From CAIVVT01 sp963757265 (GTDB lineage: Bacteria > Acidobacteriota > Terriglobia > Bryobacterales > Bryobacteraceae): a stretch of DNA of 64,000 nucleotides. Shown in pieces: positions 9,254 through 19,600 of this stretch. The stretch covers positions 2,728,001 through 2,792,000 of the forward strand of contig CAVWRA010000006.1 of NCBI GenBank assembly GCA_963757265.1, given 5' to 3'. Numbering within the stretch: position 1 is the first letter of the stretch; each line of letters starts with the position of its first letter. The position numbers and the translations under genes are program-made. A model generated the notes under the pieces. The model worked only from the letters and a program-made list of their open reading frames with translations, made no database searches and was not told the origin of the DNA.

Positions 9254-9303
9254 GGCCTACTACGCCGCGCGACCGTCCCCTCCGCGCGCGGCGAGGTCTG
9301 ACA

Positions 9304-10068
9304 ATGTGGCGTGGCGATTATTGGTTCTTATTGCAGAATCTGGTTCTGAAAGACTTCAAGGTCCGCTACCGGAACATGTCCCTGGGAGTCTTCTGGTCGC
9401 TCCTCAATCCCCTGTTGATGATGGGCGTGCTCACTTTTGTCTGGACTAGAATCGTCCCCAATCACCACATAAAAAACTTCCCCGTCTTCCTGCTTTGCGG
9501 CTTGGTTCCCTACAGTTTCTTCAATATCGGCTGGGTCACCGGAACCACCTCCGTCGTGGAGAACAGCGCGCTCGTCAAGCGCGTCCCCGTCCCGCGCGAG
9601 ATCGTTCCCATCTCCACCGTTCTTTCCAGTTGCCTGCACCTGGTCATTCAGATTCTGCTGCTGCTGTTGATGACGTTGGGCTTCGGCCTGGGCGTGAACA
9701 TCCACTGGCTGTGGCTGCCCCTGGTCCTGGCGCTCGAGGTTGTTTTCGTCTGCGGCCTCGCGTTGCTGACATCGGCCGTGAATGTCTACGTCCGCGACAC
9801 CCGCTATGTGGTGGAATCCGCGATGCTGATCCTGTTTTGGCTGGTGCCCATCTTTTATAGTTTCGAGAGCATCCCCAAGCGCTTCGTCTTCATTTACGAG
9901 CTCAATCCTGTCGCCGCCCTGATTTTTTCCCTGCGCGAGATTCTACTGCGCGCCTCGGCGCCCCACGCCTCGACGATTATCAAACTCGTGGTGGTTTCCT
10001 TCGCAGTATTCGCCCTCGGCTGGGTGGCATTCCGGAAATTGAAAGGTTCGTTTTACGAGCACATCTGA
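9304..10068 (+). CDS. ABC-2 type polysaccharide exporter, permease (Wzm-like)
   Basis: A 254-residue inner-membrane protein with about six hydrophobic segments. The N-terminal signature LVLKDFKVRYRNMSLGVFWSL is that of Wzm/KpsM/TagG permeases, where an amphipathic helix precedes the first membrane span. The family's VYVRDTRYVVE motif before the last spans and the ending FRKLKGSFYEHI are also present. With the ATPase encoded next to it (4-bp gap), it would export an undecaprenyl-linked glycan or a similar polymer across the inner membrane. No glycosyltransferase is adjacent, so the substrate is unknown; the large glycan locus starts about 32 kb away and carries its own flippase. Confidence 0.92.
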   Translation: MWRGDYWFLLQNLVLKDFKVRYRNMSLGVFWSLLNPLLMMGVLTFVWTRIVPNHHIKNFPVFLLCGLVPYSFFNIGWVTGTTSVVENSALVKRVPVPREIVPISTVLSSCLHLVIQILLLLLMTLGFGLGVNIHWLWLPLVLALEVVFVCGLALLTSAVNVYVRDTRYVVESAMLILFWLVPIFYSFESIPKRFVFIYELNPVAALIFSLREILLRASAPHASTIIKLVVVSFAVFALGWVAFRKLKGSFYEHI

Positions 10069-10072
10069 CGCT

Positions 10073-10828
10073 ATGGCGGCCGTTACCTTCCATGCCGTAT
10101 CCAAGCGCTTCATGAGGCATAAGCGGCGTCCGCTGCTGCGCGACCGCCTGGCGCGCCTGTTGCGCCCCTCCGAGCCCGTGGATCCGTTCTATGCGCTGCG
10201 CGACGTCTCCTTCGATTTGCCGCCCGGCGCCAGCCTGGGCATCGTCGGACCCAACGGCGCCGGCAAAAGCACGCTGCTCAACCTGGCCACCAGCCTGTGC
10301 CTGCCGGATGCCGGCGTGGTCCGCATTGACGGCCGCGTCGCGGCGCTGCTCGAGCTCGGCACCGGTTTCCATCCCGATCTCACCGGCGCCGAAAACGTCC
10401 GCCTCAACTCCGCCCTGCTGGGCCTGAGCCGGCGCCAGGCGCGCGAACGTTTCGACTCCATCGTGGACTTCTCCGGGGTGCGCGACGCGATCAACGAGCC
10501 GCTGCGCTCGTACTCCTCGGGCATGGTGGTGCGGCTGGCCTTTTCCGTCGCCGTCAACGCCGATCCTGACATCCTGATCGTGGATGAGGTGCTGGGTGTC
10601 GGCGACCGGGCGTTTTTCGCCCAGTGCGTCGCCAAGATCCTGGAATTCCGGCGCGCCGGAAGGACCATGCTGGTCGTGTCCCACTCGCTTGACACGCTCG
10701 AGAGCCTGTGCGACCGCGGCCTGTGGCTCGACCAGGGCCGCGTCCAGCGCTTCGGTCCGGTGCGCGAGGTGCTGGACGCTTACCGCCAGTCCGCCCCCGT
10801 GCCGCCCGCGGTAGCGGGACAATTGTAA
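10073..10828 (+). CDS. ABC-2 type polysaccharide exporter, ATP-binding subunit (Wzt-like)
   Basis: A 251-residue ATPase. Walker A is GPNGAGKST (59-67), the signature is YSSGM, Walker B is ILIVDEVLGVGD, and the switch histidine lies in VVSHSLDTL. The N-terminal insertion MRHKRRPLLRDRLARLLRP before YALRDVSFDLP is typical of Wzt/TagH types. It ends soon after the ATPase fold, so it lacks the C-terminal carbohydrate-binding domain that some Wzt proteins use to recognise a capped O-antigen; export is then likely not cap-dependent. It forms an operon with the permease just upstream and perhaps with the phosphatase gene 43 bp downstream. Confidence 0.92.
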   Translation: MAAVTFHAVSKRFMRHKRRPLLRDRLARLLRPSEPVDPFYALRDVSFDLPPGASLGIVGPNGAGKSTLLNLATSLCLPDAGVVRIDGRVAALLELGTGFHPDLTGAENVRLNSALLGLSRRQARERFDSIVDFSGVRDAINEPLRSYSSGMVVRLAFSVAVNADPDILIVDEVLGVGDRAFFAQCVAKILEFRRAGRTMLVVSHSLDTLESLCDRGLWLDQGRVQRFGPVREVLDAYRQSAPVPPAVAGQL

Positions 10829-10871
10829 CGCCGCAGCGATCGGGCCGCGCGGTTGGCGACAATAGTGCCTG

Positions 10872-11435
10872 ATGGCTGACGAAATCTGGCTCGTCCGACA
10901 CGGCGAGACGGCCTGGAGCCTCAGCGGGCGGCATACCGGCCGCACCGATCTGCCGCTGACGGAGCGCGGTGAGGAGGAGGCCCGCGAGGTCGCGGCGCGG
11001 CTCCACGGCCAGAGCTTCCAGCTCGTCCTTTGCAGCCCCCTCCAGCGCGCCCGCCGGACCTGCGAAATCGCCGGCCTTCTGCCGCAGGCGATCCTCGACC
11101 CGGAGTGCATGGAGTGGGACTACGGCGACGTAAACGGGCGCACGCGCGACGAGATGCGCGCTGAGCAGCCGGGATGGAACATCTGGAACTACCCGCTGGC
11201 CAACGGTGAATCCCTGCAAGACGTCGCGGCACGGGCGGAGCGCGTTCTCGGCCGCATCGAGGCGACGCCCGGCCGCGCCGTGATCTTTGCCCACGGCCAC
11301 TTCCTGCGCATTCTCAGCGCCACTTACCTCGAACTGCCGCCCGCGGCCGCCCGGCACTTCGCCCTGGCCACGGCCCGCATCTGCGTGCTCGGCGCCGACA
11401 ACGGCTATGCGGCGATCCGGCGCTGGAACACCTGA
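10872..11435 (+). CDS. Histidine phosphatase family protein (phosphoglycerate mutase-like)
   Basis: A 187-residue cytoplasmic enzyme. The catalytic RHGET motif (residues 9-13) carries the phosphohistidine; the second histidine is in FAHGHFLR near residue 138, and LCSPLQRARRT supplies the usual arginine. Such enzymes remove phosphate from small metabolites, including sugar phosphates, alpha-ribazole phosphate and phosphoglycerate. The short length and lack of insertions argue for a phosphatase rather than a glycolytic mutase. The substrate cannot be named. It follows the ABC transporter closely on the same strand and converges on glgX. Confidence 0.88.
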   Translation: MADEIWLVRHGETAWSLSGRHTGRTDLPLTERGEEEAREVAARLHGQSFQLVLCSPLQRARRTCEIAGLLPQAILDPECMEWDYGDVNGRTRDEMRAEQPGWNIWNYPLANGESLQDVAARAERVLGRIEATPGRAVIFAHGHFLRILSATYLELPPAAARHFALATARICVLGADNGYAAIRRWNT

Positions 11436-11521
11436 GGCGCAGGGGCAGGCGGCGCGTCACCCGCAGTATTTCAGTGCGATCTCTGACTTCTTATGAACGC
11501 GCCGGCCGATTGTTGCGCCGG

Positions 11522-13618
11522 CTATACGCTCCGGTTGATGAGTACCACGACGCTGCGGCCCTGGACCGTGTAGGCGCCGCCGTCAATCGCCGGTTCCGTG
11601 CCCGGATCGGCGATGTCCGCTGGCGCAGCAAGCGCCGTATCGACCGCCCGGCGCCAGCCCCGGCCGGCGATCGCCGGCAACTCGAAGGCGATCGGCTCCC
11701 AATACATGTTCAGCATCACTTGCAGGTCGTCGTCGCCGTCGAAGCCCGCCAGCGTGAAGGCCAGCGAGCGTGCTTCGGGGTCGTTCCAGTCGGGCTGGTT
11801 CAGCTCCGCGCCGTGCCACGCGACGTCCTTCAGGCCGCGCTCGTTCACGGCGCCGGAGAAGAACTCGCCGCGGCGCAGCGTGGCGTGCCGCTTGCGGAAC
11901 TCGATCATGCGTTTCCAGAAGCGCAGCAGATTGGCGTTCTTTTCGGGCAGCGTCCAGTCGAACCAACTCACGGCGTTGTCCTGGCAGTAGGCGTTGCTGT
12001 TGCCCTGCTGGGTGCGCCGCACCTCATCGCCCTCCCTAAACATCGGAACCCCGCGCGAAAGCAGCAGGATCGCCGCGAAGTTGCGGATCTGCCGTTCGCG
12101 CAGCGCGTTCACCGCCGCGTCGCCGGTTTCACCCTCGACGCCGCAATTCCAGCTCAGGTTGTTGTCAATGCCGTCCCGGTTGCCCTCGCCGTTGGCTGCG
12201 TTGTGCTTGTCGTCATAGGAAACGAGATCGTTCAAAGTGAAGCCGTCATGGCAGCTCACGAAGTTGATGCTGTTGACCGGCAGCCGCCCGCCGCTCTGGT
12301 ACAGGTCGGCGCTGCCCGCAATGCGCGACGCCACGTCGCCCACGATGCCCGGGTCGCCCTTGACAAACCGCCGGATGTCGTCGCGGAAACGGCCATTCCA
12401 TTCCGCCCACCGGTCGCCCGGGAAGTGGCCGATCTGGTACAGCCCGGCGGCGTCCCAGGCCTCGGCAATCACCTTTGTGTTGGCCAATTTGTCGCTCAGC
12501 TCGATCTGCCAGACTATCGGGGGATGCGCGGAGGGCGCGCCATCTTCGCCGCGCGACAGGATCGAGCCCTCGTCGAAGCGGAAGCCATCCACGTGCGCCT
12601 CGCCCACCCAATACAGCAGGCACTCCAGGATCAGCTTCTGAGCCACGGGATGGTTGCAATTGAAGGTGTTCCCGCAGCCCGAGAAATCCATGTAATACTG
12701 CGGATTCCAGGGCAACAGGAAGTAGTAAGTCTTGTTGTCGATGCCCCGGAAGCAGAACGTGGGCCCGAGCTCGTTGCCCTCGTCGGTGTGGTTGAACACC
12801 ACGTCCAGGATCACCTCGATCCCGGCCCGGTGCAGCGCCTTCACCATGTCTCGGAACTCGTTCAGGTGGCAGCCCGACTCGGGACAGACGCAATAGGAGG
12901 ATTGCGGCGCGAAGAATCCCATCGTGCTGTAGCCCCAGTAATTGGTGAGCGGCTGGCCGTTCACCTCGCGCAGCACGCCCTTCTGGTCGAAATCGAATAC
13001 CGGCAGCAGTTCCACCGCCGTCACGCCGAGGTCCTTGAGGTACGGGATCTTCTCAATGACGCCCTCGAACGTCCCCGGATGCCGCACGCCCGCGCTGGGC
13101 GATCGCGTGAAGCCCCGCACGTGCATTTCGTAGATCACCGCCTCCGCCATCGGGCGCTTCAGCGGCTGGTCGCCTTCCCAGTCGTAGCCCGCTGGATCCA
13201 CCACCACCGAACGCATCGCGGTCCGGACGTTGTCGCCCGGCGCGCACGCCGGGCCGCGTTGCCAGAGCGTGTCGGTGTTGCCGCGGGAGTACGGGTCGAT
13301 CAGCACTTTGCCTGGGTCAAACCGCTGTCCCGACGCCGGATCGAACGGCCCTTCCACGCGATAGGCGTAGTGCGCCCCAGCCTTGAGGCCGCGCACGAAC
13401 ACGTGCCAGAAGTGGAAGCTCTTGTTGACGAACGGGTCCAGCCGGATTACCCGCAACGGCTCCGGCGAGTCGTGGTGGTCGAACAGCAGCAACTCTACGC
13501 CGGTCGCGTTGGCAGAGACGATTGAGAAGTCAACGCCATCCGGCCCGGGCGTGGCGCCCAGGGGATGGGCGGCGCCTCTTTCGATGGTCCAGGCGGGCTC
13601 CAAAGCTGTGGTGGCCAT
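11522..13618 (-). CDS. glgX: Glycogen debranching enzyme, isoamylase type
   Basis: A 698-residue GH13 enzyme that hydrolyses alpha-1,6 branches of glycogen. The N-terminal CBM48 domain spans about 15-110 (HPLGATPGPDGVDFSIVSANA). The GH13 barrel follows, with MHVRGFTRS, the region VVFNHTDEG, the nucleophile region DGFRFDEGS, the acid/base region IAEAWDAAG, and SCHDGFTL for the third carboxylate and histidine. The long insertion YFLLPWNPQYYMDFSGCGN is characteristic of GlgX/TreX. Residue after the nucleophile (DEGS) differs from the more common DLAS, which is a mild oddity. Length is normal for the family. No other glycogen genes are in the window. Confidence 0.93.
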   Translation of the reverse strand: MATTALEPAWTIERGAAHPLGATPGPDGVDFSIVSANATGVELLLFDHHDSPEPLRVIRLDPFVNKSFHFWHVFVRGLKAGAHYAYRVEGPFDPASGQRFDPGKVLIDPYSRGNTDTLWQRGPACAPGDNVRTAMRSVVVDPAGYDWEGDQPLKRPMAEAVIYEMHVRGFTRSPSAGVRHPGTFEGVIEKIPYLKDLGVTAVELLPVFDFDQKGVLREVNGQPLTNYWGYSTMGFFAPQSSYCVCPESGCHLNEFRDMVKALHRAGIEVILDVVFNHTDEGNELGPTFCFRGIDNKTYYFLLPWNPQYYMDFSGCGNTFNCNHPVAQKLILECLLYWVGEAHVDGFRFDEGSILSRGEDGAPSAHPPIVWQIELSDKLANTKVIAEAWDAAGLYQIGHFPGDRWAEWNGRFRDDIRRFVKGDPGIVGDVASRIAGSADLYQSGGRLPVNSINFVSCHDGFTLNDLVSYDDKHNAANGEGNRDGIDNNLSWNCGVEGETGDAAVNALRERQIRNFAAILLLSRGVPMFREGDEVRRTQQGNSNAYCQDNAVSWFDWTLPEKNANLLRFWKRMIEFRKRHATLRRGEFFSGAVNERGLKDVAWHGAELNQPDWNDPEARSLAFTLAGFDGDDDLQVMLNMYWEPIAFELPAIAGRGWRRAVDTALAAPADIADPGTEPAIDGGAYTVQGRSVVVLINRSV

Positions 13619-13946
13619 ATTGGATTAAGGTAGCAAGCGACTGTGTCAGGCGGGTGAAGGCCGGGGTCCAGGGTCAAGTCAACCCGCCGAGCGCCGGCGT
13701 CGTGCGGCTGAGCAATCACCAGACGAAGTTCGTCGAGACGCTATAGATTGCGCGCCGGACCAGGCGCGTGATCCTGAGGAGCTTCACGGGTACGCTGGTA
13801 ATAGATGGAATTGGCGTCGCGTTGGCGGCGGCCGGGCTGCTCAAGAGATTCCCGGCGCACAAGATGATGGGGCTGGACGGGGTGCGCTCCGCGAGCGTTC
13901 ACGCCTGAAACAGCCGCGGGCGGGCGCCGCGCGTGCTGACAGGAAA

Positions 13947-14535
13947 TCAGAATGTCGCGGGATCGGGCGGCTGGCGCAGCGGCTCATGCGAGGCGTACTT
14001 CGCGAGGTGGGCCTTGAGGGTCGCGGCGAGGGCGCCGTCGCCGTTGTGCGTGGCCAGGGCCAGAGCCTGTTGATCGATCTCGACGGCCTGATCGTAACGC
14101 CCTTTTTCGGCATAGGCGGCGGAGAGCGTGTCGAGAACCGCGGGGTCCTGGCCGCCGGTCAACTGCCTGGCCCGATCGGCCAATGCGAGGGCCTCGCGCG
14201 CGTCGCGGACCGAGCGCTGGGGACAGGTGGCCAGGAGGCTGGCGGCGCCCGGTGGCGCGGTTATAGCAGGCCAGAATGCCGCGCGTGGGATAAAAGACCT
14301 GGAGGAAGCGATAGTCCGGGAAGTTTCTGACGAAGTAAGTACTGGGAATAATCTGGTCCTTCCCAGCGAAAGTAGACAGGACATACTGGCCGTCAGGCGA
14401 GATTTGAGACATGAAGCCGACGCGCGCCATCCCGACGCGCAGGTCGGCGTTCCATGAAACCACATCCTGGTTGCGGATAGCCATGTGCGGGCCGATAGGA
14501 ACGATGGCGTAGAGGCCCTGGCCAAGCGATTCCAA
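13947..14535 (-). pseudogene. PD40-TPR protein remnant with large internal deletion
   Basis: Two in-order pieces of one acidobacterial protein family lie here in different frames. The first (from 14535 down to about 14240) reads DVVSWNADLRVG, SPDGQYVLSTF and FLQVFYPTRGILACYNRATG, the start of a PD40 propeller. The second (about 14255 down to 13947) reads LLATCPQRSVRDAREALALA, LDTLSAAYAEKGRYDQAVE and ends PPDPATF, the last TPR units. In intact relatives, as I recall the family, several hundred residues with propeller blades and TPR units lie between the two. The junction is at about 14240-14255, where a deletion joined both ends out of frame. The N-terminus is also missing. Confidence 0.75.
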
Positions 14536-15027
14536 CTACGAACAAGCCAATCCGCAATATCGGCCCCAGCCGCGGCCTCATCCCAACCAGTGTGCCACTA
14601 ACTCCCGGGCGGGTTGGCACCGCAACCGGGGAAGGGCGTCAAAGCCTATCGCGCGCCCTGTGCCTGAACTGGCGAGATTCCTCCCCGCGGGGACTGGGCC
14701 TTAAGCCGCCGGACTTGTGATTGCTCCAGCTTCCCCCACGATGCCCGACCAGCCCGGAATCAGGTTTCGATGTTGGGAGGTTGCCGATCTTCGACGTCTG
14801 GCCGGAACGCCGGCCGGCCTGCAAATTCCCCTGAAGCGCATCAGCCATCCGGTGGTCAAATGGCACGAAAAAGGGGTGCAAACGGAACGCTCTTGCGGCG
14901 CCGTGAGTCTAGCTCTGTATGCGAGGCAACTCGCCAAGGCCCTTCGCATTCGGGTTGCATCTGCCCAGAGAAGTGAATCGCGAGCCTATCGGAATTGAAG
15001 CGCTTATGATAACGTGATGGAAGCAGC
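14536..15027. other. Intergenic region before the LacI-type regulator
   Basis: Short open frames on both strands have no family likeness. The remains of the N-terminal part of the PD40-TPR pseudogene may extend into 14536-14620. From about 14990 on the sequence is AT-richer (CTTATGATAACGTGATGG) and likely carries the regulator's promoter. Confidence 0.4.
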
Positions 15028-16063
15028 ATGGCCAAGATTGATGACGTCGCCAAGCTGGCGGGTGTCTCCACCGCGACCGTCTCCGCGGTCATCAACGGGT
15101 TGGAGACGGTCAAGCCGAAGACCAAACGGCGGGTGTTGGCCGCAGTTCAGAAACTGAACTACCAGCCGAATCTCTACGCTCGCAGTTTGGCGCGCGGCCG
15201 TTCCAGGATGCTGGGCGTCATCGTATCCACTCTCGATAACCGGTTTTTCGCCGAAATCGCCCAGGTTGCCGAGACCGAAGCCCTGGCACACGGTTATCAG
15301 GTGCTCATTTCCTCCACCCAGTACTCACTGGACCGGCTGCGGTCGGCGGTCCGGCAGATGATCGGGATGCGAGTTGAACGGGCTGGTCATTATGACCAAC
15401 GAATTCGACCCCGACGTGCTGGAGATGCTGCGTTCGCGCAAAGTCCCCGTGGTGTTCGAGGATGTCGGAACAGTCGATCCGACAACCAGCAATATGCGGG
15501 TGGATTATGAAGGCGGAATCCACCGCGCCATGCGGACTCTGGTCGAGATGGGGCACAAACGAATCCTGTTCGTGCAGAGCCATCTCGACGTCGCCGAGTG
15601 GAACCAGCTTCTCTCGATCCGCCTGCGTGCGGAGGCTTTCCGCGATGCCGCCCGCCAGTTTCCCGAGGTGGAGGCGACTTTCCTCGATGCGCCCGGAGTG
15701 CCGTTTGAGGCCGGCCAGGCGGCGGCGGCCGAAGCCCTGAACCGCTTCCAATTCACCGGCGTGATTGCCAACTGCGATCCGATCGCGCTGGGTTTATTAC
15801 GCGGTTTTCGGCGCGCCGGACTGCGGGTCCCGTCCGATGTCTCCATCATCGGCTTTGACGACAGCCCCGAGTGCGAATACACCGAGCCGCAATTGACCTC
15901 CGTCCGCATCCCGCGGGACCTGATCGGCCGCTCTGCCGTCGAGACTTTGCGGCGCATGATCGAGAATGGCCAGGCGGGCTGTGAAATCCGGATTCCAACC
16001 GAACTCGTCATGCGGGAATCCGTAGCGCGGCCGCGGGTGAGAGAAGAGGCAGCAGTGCGCTGA
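15028..16063 (+). pseudogene. LacI-family transcriptional regulator, frameshifted
   Basis: Full-length LacI-type repressor apart from one frame change. The HTH is at the start (DDVAKLAGVSTATVSAVING), then the hinge region YQPNLYARSLARG, then the periplasmic-binding-like ligand domain (MLGVIVSTLDNRFFAEI). The frame is lost at 15366-15376 and resumes one frame over with GLVIMTNEFDPDVLEML, continuing through NCDPIALGLLRGF, SIIGFDDSPECEYTEPQLTS and a normal end. Restored length is about 344 residues, typical for the family. Deleting one base in CGAGTTGAACGG mends the frame. In this phylum such regulators commonly sit beside and control a TonB-dependent receptor, as here. A real mutation and an assembly error both remain possible. 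Confidence 0.85.
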
Positions 16064-16213
16064 GCGCAGTCCCTCGACCGGGAGCCCTTCCAGGCGCCGG
16101 CAGGCCCGATTCGCGGCAGCCGCCAGCCGGTTTTCGGCCCCAAGATGCGCCTGGAGAGTTAGCCCTTAGCGTTCAAGGGGATAGGCTCTCCATGAGCTGC
16201 GCGGCCCGCCGAA

Positions 16214-16228
16214 GTTAAGCGGTTTAAC
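16214..16228. promoter_or_regulatory. Candidate LacI-type operator, upstream copy
   Basis: GTTAAGCGGTTTAAC has inverted ends (GTTAA/TTAAC) around a CG core, the symmetry usual for LacI-family sites. Ten of its bases (TAAGCGGTTT, 16216-16225) recur at 16329-16338 on the other side of the promoter. The adjacent regulator gene makes it the obvious candidate ligand. Confidence 0.45.
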
Positions 16229-16281
16229 TCATTATCACCCTTTAATAATGCCTTTCCCAGGCCGAATCTGTAGGAAAACCC

Positions 16282-16310
16282 TTGACTGGTTGGCAATGAA
16301 GGAATATTAC
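16282..16310 (+). promoter_or_regulatory. Sigma70-like promoter of the TonB-dependent receptor gene
   Basis: TTGACT (16282-16287) and TATTAC (16305-16310) are separated by exactly 17 bp. The two hexamers differ from consensus by one and two bases. Placement between two copies of TAAGCGGTTT supports a regulated promoter. The leader to the receptor ATG would be about 370 bases long, unusually long. Confidence 0.55.
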
Positions 16311-16328
16311 AGTAACTAGGCATTCTCC

Positions 16329-16338
16329 TAAGCGGTTT
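16329..16338. promoter_or_regulatory. Candidate operator, downstream copy (TAAGCGGTTT)
   Basis: The decamer identical to the core of the site at 16214 begins 18 bp after the -10 element, where a bound repressor would block initiation. Outer symmetry is weaker than in the upstream copy. The two copies are 113 bp apart. Confidence 0.4.
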
Positions 16339-16687
16339 GGACGCAAGGGGAAAATGTGTACGCCGGGTCAATGCTTCACCCGGCCGAAATCGCCGGTAGC
16401 CCGGCGTCCGGCGCGCACCGGAATTGTGGGCTGGGGGTATCTCGCAACTTGTTCTCGCCCATTCCTCTCGGCTGTCTGACATCCGGCCAGGTTCGCGCAT
16501 GGAGGCAGGCGTCCGAAATATCGAACCGCACAATCCTGGGGCCGGCCGGCGTCGTTCCGCACGCTGCCGTGATCGGCATGGGGAGCCTGCAGAAAAGTGC
16601 GCCACCTGGCGTACTTTCTCCGCCGACGGTCGCCGCCAGGTCCATCATTTTTTCAGGGAGAGGGAGTTTATCACGTTAAGGGGGTTT

Positions 16688-19600
16688 ATGAAGATCAGAC
16701 TGATCTCGCTTTCAGTGTTCTTGATCACGCTTCTGTGCCTAGCCGTCCCGGCCTTCGCACAAGGCGATCGTGGCTCGATCACAGGCCAAATCACAGACGC
16801 CACTGGCGCTGTGGTTCCTAATGTGGAAGTAAAAGCCACGCAATTGTTGACCAACACCGCCTACAAGGCAGTGACGACAGCATCGGGCGTGTACCACATG
16901 GAGTACGTACAGGCCGGCACTTACCGGGTTTCGGCCAGCGTGAAGGGATTCAAGACCGCGGTGGTCGAGCCGGTGGTGGTCGCGGTGGCGACCGTGGTCA
17001 CGGCGGATTTGAAATTGGAATTGGGCGTCACCACTGAGAGCGTCACGGTGAGCGCCGATGCCACCAAGCTGGAATCGTCCAGCTCGGAACTCGGCTACAC
17101 GGCCTCCGCCGAGGATTACCACGACTGGCCCATCAGCGCCGACGAGGGACGCGACATTGCGACCTTTGTCTTCCAAAGCCTGCCCGGGACCCAGGGTGGC
17201 TCGTACATGGGCAGCATCAATGGTGCACCGCTCACCTCGCACGAAGTGTACATCGAAGGCCTGCCGATCGGGCGCGCCGACATCGCTGGCAGCTCGGGCG
17301 AGTTCCAACCCAGCGTGGACGCAGTCAGCGAATTCCGCCTGCAGACCGGCACGCTGAACTCGGCCTATGGCGGCGGCCTGACGGCGGTGGCGAACTTCAA
17401 TGTGAAGTCGGGCACCAATCGACTGCATGGCACAGCCTACGATTACTTGCTGAACGACGCTCTGAACGCCAACAGTTTCGATAACAATGCGACAGGCGTC
17501 ACGAAGCGGAGTTCAGGGAGAACAACTTCGGCGCGGCGGCAGGCGGCCCGCTGCTGATACCGAAGGTATACAACGGGAAGAACAAGAGCTTCTGGTTCTT
17601 CAACTACGACGGTTTCCGCCGGATCGCTAAATCCGTCACCGGGTTTCGGACCGTGCCGACCGAGGCCTTCAAGAATGGCGACTTCTCGGCGCTGCCCCAA
17701 GGGATCTTCGATCCTTCGAGCACTGCCGAGCAGCCGGACGGCACCTATACCCGCGCCGCTTTCTCCGGCAACATCATCCCTCCGGCTGACTTCAGCAAGG
17801 TCTCGGAGAATATAATCAAGCTGGCGCCGACTCCGGCTCCGACCTTGCCCGGCTATTTCCACAACATACAAAGCGTCAGCAACCTACCGAAGTTCAACCA
17901 GGACGTGTTCACCGGGAAATTCGACCAGAACCTCACGGATAAGCAGAAGTTGTCGTTCTACTATAGCGCCAATAATTACACGCGTTTTAATGGCGGCGGC
18001 TACTCATATCTGCCTGTGCCTGGAACTGCTAGCTCAGGCTACGCCTTGCAGTCGGTTTACGGCACGATGATCCGTCTGAGCTATGACTGGACCATCACGC
18101 CGAGCCTGCTGAACCACTTCGCCGGCGGCTACAACAACTTCGACAACGACCACGTATCGGCCTCGTATGGCGGGAACTGGCCCACCAAGCTCGGTCTGAC
18201 CGGCGTCCAGGAACTCACGTTCCCGGACGTTAGATTCAATGCGGGGACAACCGCTCAAGGCAGCGCCATGACCCAAATGGGGAACAACACTTACGGCGAC
18301 TCGCCCAACGGCAGCTATATCTTCGCCGACGATATGACTTGGATCCACGGCGCTCACGCGATCCGGTGGGGCGCCGAAATCCGAAAGTACTACTACATCG
18401 AGCCCTGGAATTGGGGCGCTTCGGGCAACTTTCAATTCCGTCCCTATCAGACCGCCGACCCGAATAACTCGACCACTACCGGCTATACCTTTGCCAGTTT
18501 CCTGTTGGGCGACGTAGGCACTGCCAGTTTGCCCGTGCAAGCCGTCAAGACCACCACCACCGACACCTGGAACCCGGCGTTCTACATCAGCGACGACTGG
18601 AAGGTGAACAAGCGCCTCACGCTCAACCTGGGCGTGCGCTGGGAGATCGCGGGAGCGGAAACGGAAACCCACGGCATCTCCTCAACCCTCGATCCCACCC
18701 TGGCGAACCCCGGCGCAGGGGGGTACCCTGGGGCGTTAGCATTCCTGGCCGACACTCATCGCTCCTCCTGGCAGAATCCGTACTATGGCGAGATCGGTCC
18801 GCGTCTCGGCTTCGCCTACCAGCTCAACAGCCACCTGGTGCTGCGCGGCGGATATAGTTTGATGTACACACCGCCGATCGCCAACTCCTTTGGAGAGGCC
18901 TACATCGACGGCTACTCCAACACCTTCTCCCTCGGTCAGCAAGGCATATTCCCGGTATTCAACTGGGATAATGGCTTTCCGGCCTATCCCTACACGCTGC
19001 CGGACAAAGACCCGTCGCTGGACAACGGCAGTACCATCCAGTACATCGCCCGAAACTCGGCCAAACAACCCTACGCACAAAACTACACTTTGAGTGTGCA
19101 GTACCTGCTCGGGGATAAGACGATCATTCAGGCCAGCTACGTCGGTACCAAGGGTTCGCGCCTGGGCTCGGCGAACTTCTCGAACATGAACCAGCTCAAC
19201 CCGAAGTACTTGTCATATGGCGATGCGCTGCTGGACGACATCAGCATGGGCTCCACGTTGACGCCCGTAGTCAATCCGCCCTACGCCGGCTTCACCGGGA
19301 ATATAGCCCAGGCGCTGTTGCCGTACCCGCAGTACCAAGGCGGCGGCGTGGTAAACCGCTTCGCATACTTCGGGAAATCCCACTATGACGCACTGCAGAT
19401 GACGGCCACGCGCAACTTCTCCAAGGGGCTCGGGTTCATCATCGCCTATTCGTGGCAGAAGACCCTCACCAACACGGATGCCAACAACATCTACTACGCC
19501 GGAGCCTCCCAGGACGTTTACAACCGGGGGTTGGAGAAATCAGTCGCGGCCTTCGACCACCCCCAGAATCTGCGTCTGACCTGGATCTACGAGCTGCCGT

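Noticed and set aside
11474..13525. A 683-codon plus-strand open frame opposite glgX
   Set aside because: The minus-strand frame has all GH13 catalytic regions. The plus-strand frame is a compositional shadow.
14717..14998. Possible 93-codon gene before the LacI-type regulator
   Set aside because: No ribosome site, no known family, and base pattern like the non-coding surroundings.
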